Below, one piece after another: positions 8,301 to 16,550 of a stretch of 64,000 bases of DNA. The stretch comes from Bog-950 sp046329495 (GTDB taxonomy: Bacteria > Bacteroidota > Bacteroidia > Chitinophagales > LD1), in assembly GCA_046329495.1 (NCBI GenBank), contig JAXLUO010000005.1:138275-202274 (forward strand), given 5' to 3'. The notes below the pieces were generated by a model that worked only from the letters and a program-made list of their open reading frames with translations, was not told where the DNA came from and ran no database searches. A program made the position numbers and the translations under genes. Every line of letters begins with the position of its first letter. Position 1 is the first letter of the stretch.

Positions 8301-11089
8301 GAAGTTGTGGTAGAAGCCCCAAGATTAATACCCAGGGCACCATAACCAGTGGTATTGGTTTGTTTGATATCGGAAATTTTGTTGCCTGCAATAGTCCCAC
8401 CGGCTACAGCACCTGCTACTTGAATACCCGACATATTAGCCGTACTGCTGGTTGTTGAAACCACCCCTGCAATAGTATTACCTGTTATGCTGAAGTTCTG
8501 TGCATTGGCAATCAGCAAACCACGAAAACTTAATTTTTCACCTGCCAAAGAGGACCCGAAGGTATTACCGCTTATCACCCAATTGGCATCATTAGCAGCT
8601 GCACCGTATACATACATACCATTTTGTGTGCTAATAAAAGTATTATTGATAACTGTGTTAGCTGAGTTCTGCGCGTCGGCAGGGTTACCAGCCGTGCTAC
8701 CGCTACCGGCTAGAATACCAGCTACTGTAGTTTGAAATACGCCACTGAATTTTGTGTTTTTAACCGTATTGTTGGTTGCACCGTCTGCGGTTGATGCACT
8801 GGCGATCCAAACATCGGCAACCCCGGCTGAGTTGGTATTATTAAACACCAGGTTTTGCGAACTGCCACCGCTATTACTGCCATCAATAATAATATAGTCG
8901 GCACCATTTAACTTAATTAAAGCCGTGGTTGCCGAACCTGTGATAGTAGCATTATTGCCTGAAGCCGGTTTAATGGTTAAGGTATTAACCGCGCTGCTGC
9001 CAGTAAGTGAGTTAATTACTATCGGGAAAACTTCGGAACCGCTGTAAGTAGCATCGGTTAAGCTAAAAACCGTAGGGCCGCATATACCATAGAGATTGGC
9101 TTGGGTAACGGCTACCGTAAGTGAACTAAAATTACCACCTGAGCCTACGGTATAGGTACCAGTTAATCCGGTTTTATAGGTGGAACTCTCGTAGTCGTTC
9201 GCGGGATTTTCATCATTAACACCATTGGGTAACGAGGTAATAAACTGTAAGGTGTAAAGCGTACCGGATACAAATGTATAGTTGCCTAAATTAAGGTTGG
9301 TTTCAGCACCGCTGGCAACACTGATGCTTGGAAAATTAATAGTGCCTTGGGCCACACCGTTTACGCTCCATGTAACGCTTACTGATGTAAGGGTATTAAG
9401 ACCAATATTTTTTATGATAGCCACTACCGGTTGAGTACCCGAGCATATACCTCCGGAAAGGCCTACAGGCTTGGCATCATTATAAACCGGGAAAATTTCA
9501 TCGGCACCGATGTCGGGCACCGTGGCGTTGCGCGTTTCGCCGTCTATATCAGTTGTAATACCGGCAATAGCTGTAGCTTTTGCATTTAAGCCACTGGAGG
9601 TAAGCAAGTGTGGGTCGGTAGCAGAAACAAAATTCGGATCAACATTTAATGAATTTCCATCCTTGCCGGTAGCAGTTTTCCACGCAGCAAAATTGGCATA
9701 GTTGGTGCCGGCGCTGGTATTGCGCGCAACCTTATTGTTGCCGGTAAAATAGTAATCGTTATAATCGAGGCCGGTGAACATAGTGCTAAGCGTACCACCA
9801 TTATGATAGATACAAGCCATATCGGTACCGGAACCGCCGGTAATTTCGGATGACAGTATGTTATTGCGAACATCGAGGGTAGCAGATCCAGAATTGATAT
9901 TAATACAAGCCGCACGAGAGGATGTGGATACGGCCCCATTCATACGAATGGTATTATAATATACCTTAAGCCCCGTTACAGCAGCACTAATAAAGATGCC
10001 ACTGGGGACATCAGTATTATTGGTAAAACCATACGTACTTAAGTTCCAAATCATATTATTTGATAATGTTATACTGGAAGTAACAGTTGCAGAACTCAAC
10101 AATATGCCATAATAACCCCACTGACCCGTGCTGGGATTGCTTCCGTCGTGGATTTTGTTACGGTCGAATGTTAAAGACTGATTTTGCGCGGCTATTTCAA
10201 CAGCACCAATGTTAGAACCTGTAGAAAAGCTTGTAGAGATATTGTTACCCTGGATAAGGGCAGCGGTAGCAGTTGACGAACCTGTTCCGTAAGTACCGGT
10301 AACATAAATTGCTCTGAAAGTGATGACATTAACCCCGGTGTTAGCCAGATAATTATCAAGGATTTTCAAGTTATCGCCCGGATTACCTGCAGTGCCGGCA
10401 AAGTAAATGCCATAGAAACATTTGCGAATGTCGTTATTCTGAATAGTTACATTGTCATAATCAGCCGCACTACCGCTGGTAGAAAGTGTGCTGCTTGTAG
10501 TTGCATTAGAATATGCACTACCGGCATAAATACCTGCCATACCGGAGTTTGCATTGCTGTTGCCTACTATTATCAGGTTTTTTATTGTAATGTTATTACA
10601 GCCCAATGCGGTGGTGGCTGTGCCGCCTTCTAAACGTACGGCAGGCACATTATTGGTTGTACCATTAACCTGAATGGTAAGGTCGCGGCTGTTTGAACCA
10701 TTCGAGGAGCCATCAATGGTAACATTATCGGCACCTAAAAGGTCAATAATACCCCGGCTGCCCGTAGGTGAGGCGGCAGAATTGATAATAACGCCGGCTG
10801 CACCTGGTTTAATGGTGACCGATGTATAAGAGGCGGTGCTTATGCCCGAGGCATATAAAGCCTGTGGCGCTGCAGGTTCGGTGGTATTGGCATTAACCTT
10901 AATGGTAACATCGCCTTTATGTGTACCTGCATTAATAGCCGATAACGCAGCACTTACCGTAGTATAAGATGTTGGCCCTAATGTAGCTGCCGTTGCAGTA
11001 ACAGAAACCTGCGCCCGGCTAAATGCTGTAATAAGAATTAAGAGGAAAAAGAACGAAACCTTCTTTTGGGTAGAAGTAAATGTGCCCAT
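2393..11089 (-). CDS. Giant T9SS-secreted surface protein with three beta-helix modules, P-domain and PKD domain
   Basis: A 2898-residue secreted protein. A signal peptide (about residues 1-27, ending SRAQ) is followed by three modules of about 500 residues (roughly 28-530, 640-1130, 1235-1725). Each looks like a right-handed parallel beta-helix and each ends in a variant of DIDGDVR...DFGADEF. CARDB-like segments (VTWSINGVGQGTVNFPS) separate them. A proprotein-convertase P-domain lies at about 1865-2040 (LWVEDLDVFLVDPTGTRAIEL, then GNWTLRVFDD), a PKD domain at about 2740-2815 (VLWEFGDGANS) and a T9SS type A sorting domain in the last 85 or so residues (IDIYNILGQVVSSEKFG). The family role is cell-surface adhesion or polymer binding; the ligand cannot be read from sequence. 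No catalytic motif was recognised. It is monocistronic with its own terminator. Confidence 0.85.
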   Translation of the reverse strand: MGTFTSTQKKVSFFFLLILITAFSRAQVSVTATAATLGPTSYTTVSAALSAINAGTHKGDVTIKVNANTTEPAAPQALYASGISTASYTSVTIKPGAAGVIINSAASPTGSRGIIDLLGADNVTIDGSSNGSNSRDLTIQVNGTTNNVPAVRLEGGTATTALGCNNITIKNLIIVGNSNANSGMAGIYAGSAYSNATTSSTLSTSGSAADYDNVTIQNNDIRKCFYGIYFAGTAGNPGDNLKILDNYLANTGVNVITFRAIYVTGTYGTGSSTATAALIQGNNISTSFSTGSNIGAVEIAAQNQSLTFDRNKIHDGSNPSTGQWGYYGILLSSATVTSSITLSNNMIWNLSTYGFTNNTDVPSGIFISAAVTGLKVYYNTIRMNGAVSTSSRAACININSGSATLDVRNNILSSEITGGSGTDMACIYHNGGTLSTMFTGLDYNDYYFTGNNKVARNTSAGTNYANFAAWKTATGKDGNSLNVDPNFVSATDPHLLTSSGLNAKATAIAGITTDIDGETRNATVPDIGADEIFPVYNDAKPVGLSGGICSGTQPVVAIIKNIGLNTLTSVSVTWSVNGVAQGTINFPSISVASGAETNLNLGNYTFVSGTLYTLQFITSLPNGVNDENPANDYESSTYKTGLTGTYTVGSGGNFSSLTVAVTQANLYGICGPTVFSLTDATYSGSEVFPIVINSLTGSSAVNTLTIKPASGNNATITGSATTALIKLNGADYIIIDGSNSGGSSQNLVFNNTNSAGVADVWIASASTADGATNNTVKNTKFSGVFQTTVAGILAGSGSTAGNPADAQNSANTVINNTFISTQNGMYVYGAAANDANWVISGNTFGSSLAGEKLSFRGLLIANAQNFSITGNTIAGVVSTTSSTANMSGIQVAGAVAGGTIAGNKISDIKQTNTTGYGALGINLGASTTTSNLNVYNNFISDVAGMGYGGVTVSDNGYGIVLTAGGGYNIDFNTVSLATNQTTGTPAAINITSGIITAGSVNLRNNIFSITSTVGTRYAIYCAAANTVFGTINYNDYYSAGTLGYIGSNRTTLAAIQTGFGQNVNSLNVLPVFVSASDLHVVAGSNTALNNTALSLAGITTDIDGDVRCPGGGCPGASSAPDFGADEFVIANDDAGVTALTGTFCPGNQPVQVVVKNYGLATLTSVNVTWSINGVGQGTVNFPSLSVAPGATTTVTLGSYNFVASTNYTLVASTSNPSGNTDQVPGNDAFTSATFQTALSGTYTVGSGGNFTTLTAAVAAANAYGLCGPTVFSLTDATYSGSETFPLTINSLAGSSSVNTLTIKPATGVNAAITGSVATGPMIKILNSNTIVEGSNNGSLSRNLTITNTGATSPNILLVGSTGTTAITNVTLKNFIAKNGSQDYTGIFISDAATVGNAGYFNNITVQNLDIRNSYVGVFANATVAAGNGNNTKVLNCLLNNTGANAIGGTGIALAGVDGGLVSGNDIGNFESDYGEVDNGILLGAGTTNTVIEKNIIHDLLYTGTEGYGAKGITVATGLSAANVEIRNNMIRNITGDGDSYSTLGAAYNPTGIYLSGASQAGVNIYYNTIYLYGNTLDYSSNSASVGIGLDDGAKATIKNNIIRNELGRITYGVGAYAIAAEISSAQITGIDYNDYYVASNIPSGNYIGRIGSNNYATLAAFQTASGGDANSKNIMPNFVSSTNLHMVAGLNISLNNLGTTIGGITTDIDGDVRGASPDMGADEFTPVALDAAATVLVSPSGSGICGVAGQNIVVQISNFGTSTLTSIPVTVSVSGPVSQVFNATYTGSLASGASTNFTVGAINMNVDGGTYIFNGQTSLPGDQNTANDAFVTVNILTINPAVNLTVTPSPVCLGQPATLNATATSGGSFNFANSGSSGPVNLTVTDNSTVGASSTINLTGTTGTVSAATTVKVTLNINHLWVEDLDVFLVDPTGTRAIELTTDNGADGEDYVNTVLQTGAANNINTVTASDAPFTATYAPEGTVSTGPVLSGAAPDEAGSYAGIIPANPLVGAPLTGNWTLRVFDDYGLISGTLVSWSLEISGSVTGNFTHAFTGPGSISAVTYSGIDNATGEVTLTNTPAGSQPFNVVTTGPSGCSSSKNLNVQVNTCTNTWQGDVAGDATNWFNSGNWSLNYVPNVCGADVVIPTSPVGGVFPVIDTTSPAVGNVTVQSNANITINAGKNISVCGNWIGGSGSASQILGAGVVVLNGSSSQQLSGKTQFQNLQLNNATGANMQAGSRFEIFGEVALQSGTLSTGSGQLVFRSTSDSQIGIIDNFSPGYTGTISGTISAERYYHSSATYDAHFMGSPVDAPALSEFATGGTTGYAIPTANCDETQLLTGSPYGAVASMDESVGAGCAMKTWKFESTATPAQNAKGYSVRKTGAGVITVNGNPNLDASYAVNSLNNTGWPINTSLQGRPMGPGWHLISNPYLANLDISSTPAGFDVVKLVWINDGGGSSGTYQPATVVAPFQAFMVHRIAPGAAPYTVNATQRTKNAANYSFQKQGNDHELTLTAINNGTQRTDVTKVAFNSVATVDHDPEFDCIKIAGALDRHTLYTYNSNPLHWTAINTLNSIEETSTVNVGFEPGINGSYTLQFDGLNTFDPTSYITLEDKKLNVFHDVRSGNYGFTASANDDWNRFVLHFTPAAKFNTTDATCAAAGQVNIEQPGTANWNYVVTNGSNVTISSGVLNNSSPVTVSVPNGVYTVTLTDNNNYTVVKNVLVNGVSAVTAAMNVSKTTAEEGEEIDFVNTSSNATSVLWEFGDGANSATTNASHTYSQPGVYNVKLTVSSIGGCVSSTQQTVTVTAKTSTGITDLTNGKVTIWSHANMVYVDFSKAGMVQSTIDIYNILGQVVSSEKFGKASIYSRQLNNLDAGYVIVSVKSAEGTTTKKVFISNSK

Positions 11090-11317
11090 AGTGAAATATT
11101 TATGTCAATAAATTCTAGCTAAACCAAGTGTTAAGAAATGATTTAGATAGGTTAAAATAACCATAAATACTTCATAGAAGCAAGAATAATCAGATCAACA
11201 TTCGGCCTTCTAATATGATTAAAATGATAACTGCTTCATTTTCAAGCTAATTATTTTTTAATCAAATAGGGTTTACCTGACCAAAAACGTTCCTAAAAAG
11301 GTTTGTATATCACTTTA

Positions 11318-12862
11318 TTATCTTCTTTTTCCGGTTAAACCCAGCACTCCTAAAATGCCCCGGGTTACTTCTTTAATAATCATTTTACCGGCACTACTTT
11401 TAGCGAAAGTTCCGATGGCGTCAGCACTTTTACTCAATACTGAACCTGAATAAGACGTACTTTCTTCAGATTTGCTCACTTTTTCGGCTGGCGTATCCGT
11501 TTGCGCCCCCCTTTTTAGCTTCTCATTCAGCATTTCAAATGCGCTTTCGCGGTCCACTACCTCATTATATTTCTTAACCAGGAAGGAATTACTGATGATG
11601 GTGTTCATTTCCGCCGGACTAAGCACATCCATCCTTGAGGCCGGGCTTTGCATCAGCGTTGCTGCTAATGGCGTAGGGTTCCCTTTTTCACTAAGTACGG
11701 TTACAATCGCTTCGCCAATACCCAGCTCGGTAAGCAGGTTTTCGGTTTTATAGAAATCGGTTAAAGGATAGTTTTCGGCTGTCAGTTTAATTTGCTTGCG
11801 GTCCTTAGCAGTAAAAGCCCGCAGCGCATGCTGTACCTTCATACCCAACTGAGCCAGTACACTATCGGGCACATCGGTAGGGTTTTGGGTAATAAAGAAG
11901 ATACCTACTCCCTTGGATCGTATCAACTTAACGATGGTCTCAATCTGATCGAGCAGGGCTTTGCTGGCTTCGTCAAATATCAGGTGTGCTTCATCAATAA
12001 ATATAACCAGTTTAGGCCGGTCAGCGTCTCCCTCCTCGGGGAAGGTGGCATAGATTTCGGCCAGCAGGCAAAGCATGAAGGTGGAGAACAGCTTGGGCTT
12101 ATCCTGAATATCGGTTAAGCGCAGTATTGAAGCTATGCCTCTTCCGTTTTCATCTAACCGGCAAAGGTCGTCTACTTCAAAACTACGCTCGCCAAAGAAT
12201 GCTTCGGCGCCTTGTTGCTCTAACTCGATGATCTTACGAAGAATAGTAGAAGTAGTAGCCGTAGAAACCTTACCATAGTTTTCCTCAATCTCGGCCTTGC
12301 CCTCGTTAGTAATGTAATTCATCACCTTCTTAAAGTCCTTCAAGTCAAGCAAAGGCAGTTGCTTATCGTCGCAGTATTTAAAGATAATTGATACTACCCC
12401 TTCCTGCGTATCATTAAGTGCTAAGATCTTTGAAAACAAAACCGGGCCGAATTCGGACACGGTAGCACGAAGGCGAGCGCCGGCTTCTTTACTGAGGCTC
12501 AGAAATTCTACCGGTGTTCCCGAAGCCTGCCAGTTTACGCCAATCTTTTGGGCACGTTCTTCAATTTTAGGATTACTTGTGCCGGGCATTGCAATACCAC
12601 TAAGGTCGCCTTTAATATCCATCAACAAGGTAGAAACACCTTTCATGGATAGCTGTTCAGCTATCATTTGCAGTGTTTTGGTTTTACCGGTACCGGTAGC
12701 CCCGGCAATAAGCCCGTGGCGGTTAAACGTTTTTAGCGGAGCTTTTACCAGCGTTTTATCTACCGCTTTACCGTCCAGCATGGCACAACCTAAAATAATG
12801 TAGTCGCCTTTGCAATCGTATCCGGCATTAATGGTATCAATAAACTTTTGTTGATCGGCCAT
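11318..12862 (-). CDS. HerA/FtsK-like ATPase of the DUF853 family
   Basis: A 514-residue cytoplasmic P-loop ATPase. Walker A is GATGTGKTKT (about residues 54-63) and Walker B is LVIFIDEAHLIF (about 285-300), with a sensor-like FFITQNPTDVP segment after it. The full length and the C-terminal LGVLGLTGKRR tail match the DUF853 family (E. coli YjgR type), described as HerA-related DNA-translocating ATPases whose cellular role is poorly defined. There is no NurA-like nuclease next to it, so a HerA-NurA end-resection pair is not supported here. It is transcribed away from rlmI, which lies 131 bp upstream on the other strand. The family call is firm; the function is not known. Confidence 0.88.
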   Translation of the reverse strand: MADQQKFIDTINAGYDCKGDYIILGCAMLDGKAVDKTLVKAPLKTFNRHGLIAGATGTGKTKTLQMIAEQLSMKGVSTLLMDIKGDLSGIAMPGTSNPKIEERAQKIGVNWQASGTPVEFLSLSKEAGARLRATVSEFGPVLFSKILALNDTQEGVVSIIFKYCDDKQLPLLDLKDFKKVMNYITNEGKAEIEENYGKVSTATTSTILRKIIELEQQGAEAFFGERSFEVDDLCRLDENGRGIASILRLTDIQDKPKLFSTFMLCLLAEIYATFPEEGDADRPKLVIFIDEAHLIFDEASKALLDQIETIVKLIRSKGVGIFFITQNPTDVPDSVLAQLGMKVQHALRAFTAKDRKQIKLTAENYPLTDFYKTENLLTELGIGEAIVTVLSEKGNPTPLAATLMQSPASRMDVLSPAEMNTIISNSFLVKKYNEVVDRESAFEMLNEKLKRGAQTDTPAEKVSKSEESTSYSGSVLSKSADAIGTFAKSSAGKMIIKEVTRGILGVLGLTGKRR

Positions 12863-12993
12863 ATAGGTATTTGTTATGTAAACGAAATTATGTTTTTGTA
12901 ATGCGAAGCAGGGGAATTGCGACCTTTTTTTTCAACAGAACAGGTCGGGCTGAAGCAGTAAATTCTACTTTCTTTGCGCGAAATTTTATCGCC

Positions 12994-14175
12994 ATGGGTA
13001 AGTTCCCCGCCATTGTATTACACCGTCATAAAGCAGAAGCCGTAAAGCGCTTTCACCCCTGGATATTTTCAGGTGCTATTAAACGCGCCGATAAAGGCTT
13101 ACAGAATGGAGATGTAGTAGAGGTGTTTGCAGAGGACGGCACCTACCTGGCCACCGGCCATTTTAGCAACGGCAGCATAGCCGTACGCATCTTCAGTTTT
13201 GAGCAAACCGATGATTTGAATGCCCTGTGGCTTAAGAAATTTAAAGCAGCCTATGAGGTGCGGCGTACAGCAGGTTTAACCGATGCAAAAGACACAAATG
13301 TTTATCGCCTTGTTTTTGGTGAAGGTGACGGCATGCCGGGCTTGATTATTGATTTTTACAATGGAACCGCCGTTATACAAGCCCACAGCCTGGGTATGTA
13401 TAAACAGCGCCAACAATTTGCCGAAGCATTAAAGGCAGTGTACGGCAACGCACTTCAAGCCGTATACGATAAAAGCAGCAACACCTTGCATGGCGAGGAG
13501 AGTGCTACCGATGGATACCTGTATGGCAGTGCGGCCACCAACCAGGTAAGCGAACATGGGCACCTGTTTAAAGTAGACTGGGTGCTGGGGCAGAAGACCG
13601 GCTTTTTTGTTGACCAACGTGAAAATCGCAGCCTGTTAGCGCACTATAGCACAAACCGCAAAGTGCTGAATACGTTCTGTTACTCCGGCGGATTTTCGGT
13701 TTATGCGTTGAAGGCAGGTGCTACGCTGGTGCATTCCGTAGATAGTTCAGCTAAAGCAATAGACTGGACCAACGAGAATGTGCAACTGAACTTTGGTAGT
13801 GAAGCAAAGCATCAATCGTTTACCCAGGATATTTTTGACTTTTTAAAAGCCAGCACCGAAACTTACGAGGTAATAGTGCTGGACCCACCTGCCTTTGCAA
13901 AAAACATGGGTGCAAGGCATAACGCTATTAAAGCTTACAGCCGCTTAAACGCAGCAGCATTAAAACGTATTGCTAAAGGCGGCATTCTCTTTACCTTCTC
14001 GTGCTCGCAGGCCGTAAATCGCGAAATGTTTGAAGGCGCGGTTGCATCGGCGGCTATCGAGGCCGGCAGAACAATACGCGTTTTGCACTACCTAACGCAA
14101 CCGGCCGACCACCCCGTAAGCATCTTCCACCCGGAAGGTTTATACCTGAAAGGGTTGGTGCTGCACGTAGAGTAA
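12994..14175 (+). CDS. rlmI: Class I SAM-dependent rRNA (cytosine-C5) methyltransferase, RlmI-like
   Basis: The 393-residue protein begins with a PUA-like RNA-binding domain (about 1-85, WIFSGAIKRADKGLQNGD), then a linker domain and a Rossmann methyltransferase domain with TFCYSGGFSVYALKAGA as the SAM-binding loop and VLDPPAFAKNM as the catalytic-side motif. The architecture and length match the YccW/RlmI family, which makes m5C in 23S rRNA (position 1962 in E. coli). The frame is open 41 codons further upstream, but that extension is poor in conserved sequence, and the homologous start lies at MGKFPAIVLHRHKAEAVK, so the ATG at 12994 is chosen. Its stop codon abuts that of the convergent rnr gene. 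The exact methylation site in this organism is inferred. Confidence 0.88.
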   Translation: MGKFPAIVLHRHKAEAVKRFHPWIFSGAIKRADKGLQNGDVVEVFAEDGTYLATGHFSNGSIAVRIFSFEQTDDLNALWLKKFKAAYEVRRTAGLTDAKDTNVYRLVFGEGDGMPGLIIDFYNGTAVIQAHSLGMYKQRQQFAEALKAVYGNALQAVYDKSSNTLHGEESATDGYLYGSAATNQVSEHGHLFKVDWVLGQKTGFFVDQRENRSLLAHYSTNRKVLNTFCYSGGFSVYALKAGATLVHSVDSSAKAIDWTNENVQLNFGSEAKHQSFTQDIFDFLKASTETYEVIVLDPPAFAKNMGARHNAIKAYSRLNAAALKRIAKGGILFTFSCSQAVNREMFEGAVASAAIEAGRTIRVLHYLTQPADHPVSIFHPEGLYLKGLVLHVE

Positions 14176-16365
14176 TTAAGCTTGGGTGCGCACTAAATCC
14201 AGATCAATACGGCGCAGAATAATATCAGCCGAAAGGATCTTCACCTTAACTTTATCGCCTAACTGGTAACGCTTGCGGGTTCGGGTTCCCACCAGGCGAA
14301 CGAACTTTTCTTCGAATACAAAGTCCTCCTCGCCTAACAGGTCAACACTTACCATACCTTCGCATTTGTTATCGGTCATTTCAACAAAAATGCCTTTAGG
14401 AATAACACCGGTAATAATACCATCGAATTCCATCCCTACCTTATCCTGCAGAAACTCTATCTGTTTATACTTAATAGCATCGCGCTCGGCATCCATAGCC
14501 TTGCGTTCCATTAAGGACGAGTTTTTACAGAGGGTTTCCAACTCATCGCGGTCAACTATGCGGTCGCTGTTGGTTAGCAGTTGATGTAACAAACGATGCA
14601 CCAATACATCAGGGTAACGACGGATGGGTGATGTAAAGTGTGTATAGTGTTCCATAGCTAACCCGTAGTGACCGATATTCTCGGTGGTATAAGCAGCTTT
14701 TGCCATGCTACGGATAGCCATTGTTTCAATCACATTCTGTTCAGGTTTGCCTTCCACACGTTTTAAGAGAGCATTCAGGGTGCCCGCAATTTGCCGTGGG
14801 TCTTCAAACTTTAAACTATAACCAAAGCCGGAGGCAACTGCAGCAAACTGTTCTAATTTAGTTGTATCCGGACTATCGTGCACACGGTATACAAACGGCT
14901 TGCGATGTTTAGCTTTTCCGATGTGGCTTCCGTATTTTGCAACGGTTTCGTTGGCCAGTAACATAAAGTCCTCCACCAACAGGTGAGCGTCCTTTCTGAT
15001 CTTTAAAACAATGCCGACTGGTTTACCGGTTTCATCCAACTTAAAACGCACTTCGGCCTTCTCGAAAGCTATTGCTCCGTTTTTAAAGCGCTGCTCACGC
15101 AACTTGCGCGATACTTTTAATAATACAGCCAACTCTTCGTGATGATCGCCTTTACCAGTTTCCAGTATCTGCTGTACTTGTTCGTAGGTAAAACGGCGAT
15201 TGCTATGGATAATGGTTTTAGCAATGGTAAAGTTCTTGATATTGAATTGCTGATCGAACTCAAACAAGGTGGCAAAGGTCAATTTATCCTCGTGCGGGCG
15301 AAGCGAACAAAGCACATTCGAAAGCTTTTCGGGCAACATGGGGCAAACACGGTCGGGCAGGTAAACGCTGGTGCCACGGCGTTCAGCCTCTTTATCCAGC
15401 TCGCTGCCTTCGGGAATGTAGTGCGCAACATCGGCTATATGCACACCAATCTCGTAGTTACCATTTTCTAACACACGGAAAGAAATGGCATCATCAAAAT
15501 CCTTGGCATCTTCAGGGTCAATAGTAAAGGTTAATATATTCCGGCAATCGATACGTTTAGCCACCTCCGCCGGCGATATTACATCGATTACATTTTCCAG
15601 TTCGGCATACACGCTTTTCGGGAATTCGATACTGAAGCCATTATCCATCAGAATACGCTTCATATCCAGATCGCTTGAATAGCCGGCCTTCATAATTTCC
15701 AGCACTTCGCCTAATGGGTTTTTAGTGCCGGTATTCCAGTTGGTAACGCGCACAATAACACGGTCATCGTTTTTAGCGCCGTGTAATGAATCGAGCGGAA
15801 TAAAAATATCAGTATTCAATTTGCGCTCGTCGGCCACGAAAAAGGCAAAGCGTTCTAACACTTCTACCCTACCGGTAAATGTATCCTGCGAGCGTTTTAC
15901 TATGCCGATAATTTCACCTTCGGGCCGGCGGCCGTGGGCAATAATGCGCACCTTTACCTGGTCGCCCTGCATGGCCGTGCGCACAAATTTTTTGGGCACA
16001 AAAACATCCTTGGCTAACCCTTCAACACTTATAAAAGCATCACCACTACGTGTTAGGTCAACCGTACCAAACAGATATTGTCCTCCGCCGCGCGATTTTT
16101 TTTCAGTTGCAGGTTCTTCAACATGTAGTAGGCGTATCTTGCCTTTGTTCTCTATTTGAATCACTCCTTCCCGATCTAACTCGTTAAGGGCAATTATTAT
16201 TTCTTCTTGTGTAAGCTTCTTTAATAATTTGGGGAAGATGGATTTAAGACCGGCATCCTTACCAAGCGATTTAATTACGCTTAATACTAAACCGGTATTA
16301 CTACCACCACTGCGGACAGACTTCTTCTTGTCCTTCTTCTTTTCTTTTTTCTTCTTTTTCGTCAT
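14176..16365 (-). CDS. rnr: Ribonuclease R (3'-5' exoribonuclease)
   Basis: A 729-residue RNase II/R family enzyme that degrades structured RNA processively from the 3' end. It starts with a very lysine-rich tail (about residues 2-16) and a winged-helix segment, then cold-shock/OB domains (about 80-230), the RNB catalytic domain with the acidic motif IDPEDAKDFDDAIS (about residues 280-295; the aspartates bind the catalytic metal), and a C-terminal S1 domain (GIITGVIPKGIFVEM, about 645-725). The basic tail fits RNase R better than RNase II. Upstream lies a promoter with matching -33 and -7 elements and an untranslated leader of about 140 nt. It is convergent with rlmI with no gap. Confidence 0.95.
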   Translation of the reverse strand: MTKKKKKEKKKDKKKSVRSGGSNTGLVLSVIKSLGKDAGLKSIFPKLLKKLTQEEIIIALNELDREGVIQIENKGKIRLLHVEEPATEKKSRGGGQYLFGTVDLTRSGDAFISVEGLAKDVFVPKKFVRTAMQGDQVKVRIIAHGRRPEGEIIGIVKRSQDTFTGRVEVLERFAFFVADERKLNTDIFIPLDSLHGAKNDDRVIVRVTNWNTGTKNPLGEVLEIMKAGYSSDLDMKRILMDNGFSIEFPKSVYAELENVIDVISPAEVAKRIDCRNILTFTIDPEDAKDFDDAISFRVLENGNYEIGVHIADVAHYIPEGSELDKEAERRGTSVYLPDRVCPMLPEKLSNVLCSLRPHEDKLTFATLFEFDQQFNIKNFTIAKTIIHSNRRFTYEQVQQILETGKGDHHEELAVLLKVSRKLREQRFKNGAIAFEKAEVRFKLDETGKPVGIVLKIRKDAHLLVEDFMLLANETVAKYGSHIGKAKHRKPFVYRVHDSPDTTKLEQFAAVASGFGYSLKFEDPRQIAGTLNALLKRVEGKPEQNVIETMAIRSMAKAAYTTENIGHYGLAMEHYTHFTSPIRRYPDVLVHRLLHQLLTNSDRIVDRDELETLCKNSSLMERKAMDAERDAIKYKQIEFLQDKVGMEFDGIITGVIPKGIFVEMTDNKCEGMVSVDLLGEEDFVFEEKFVRLVGTRTRKRYQLGDKVKVKILSADIILRRIDLDLVRTQA

Positions 16366-16511
16366 AAAACTTAAATAAATACAATGTTGTTATCCGCTTG
16401 TCTTCGGTTACGTTGTTATTGCTGATAACGGACGGCTAATGAACTTTGCTAGCCTAACTGGAGGAAAGTTACTATTAAATGCGTGAAGACAATTATCGCA
16501 TTTGTATGATG

Positions 16512-16543
16512 CAAAAGTAAAAGAAGTAATTGAATAAAACAAA
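16512..16543 (-). promoter_or_regulatory. Bacteroidota-type promoter for rnr
   Basis: On the minus strand TTTG (16543-16540) is followed after 20 bp by TACTTTTG (16519-16512), matching the Bacteroidota primary-sigma consensus TTTG...TAnnTTTG. Transcription would begin near 16505, leaving a leader of about 140 nt before rnr. Confidence 0.7.
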
Positions 16544-16550
16544 TAGCCCC

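Noticed and set aside
11318..12862. HerA-NurA antiphage or end-resection system
   Set aside because: The ATPase belongs to the DUF853 branch and no NurA, SIR2 or other effector gene is adjacent.
12871..12993. N-terminal extension of the rRNA methyltransferase
   Set aside because: The extra 41 residues (Phe/Arg rich) are not part of the family; the conserved N-terminus begins at 12994.
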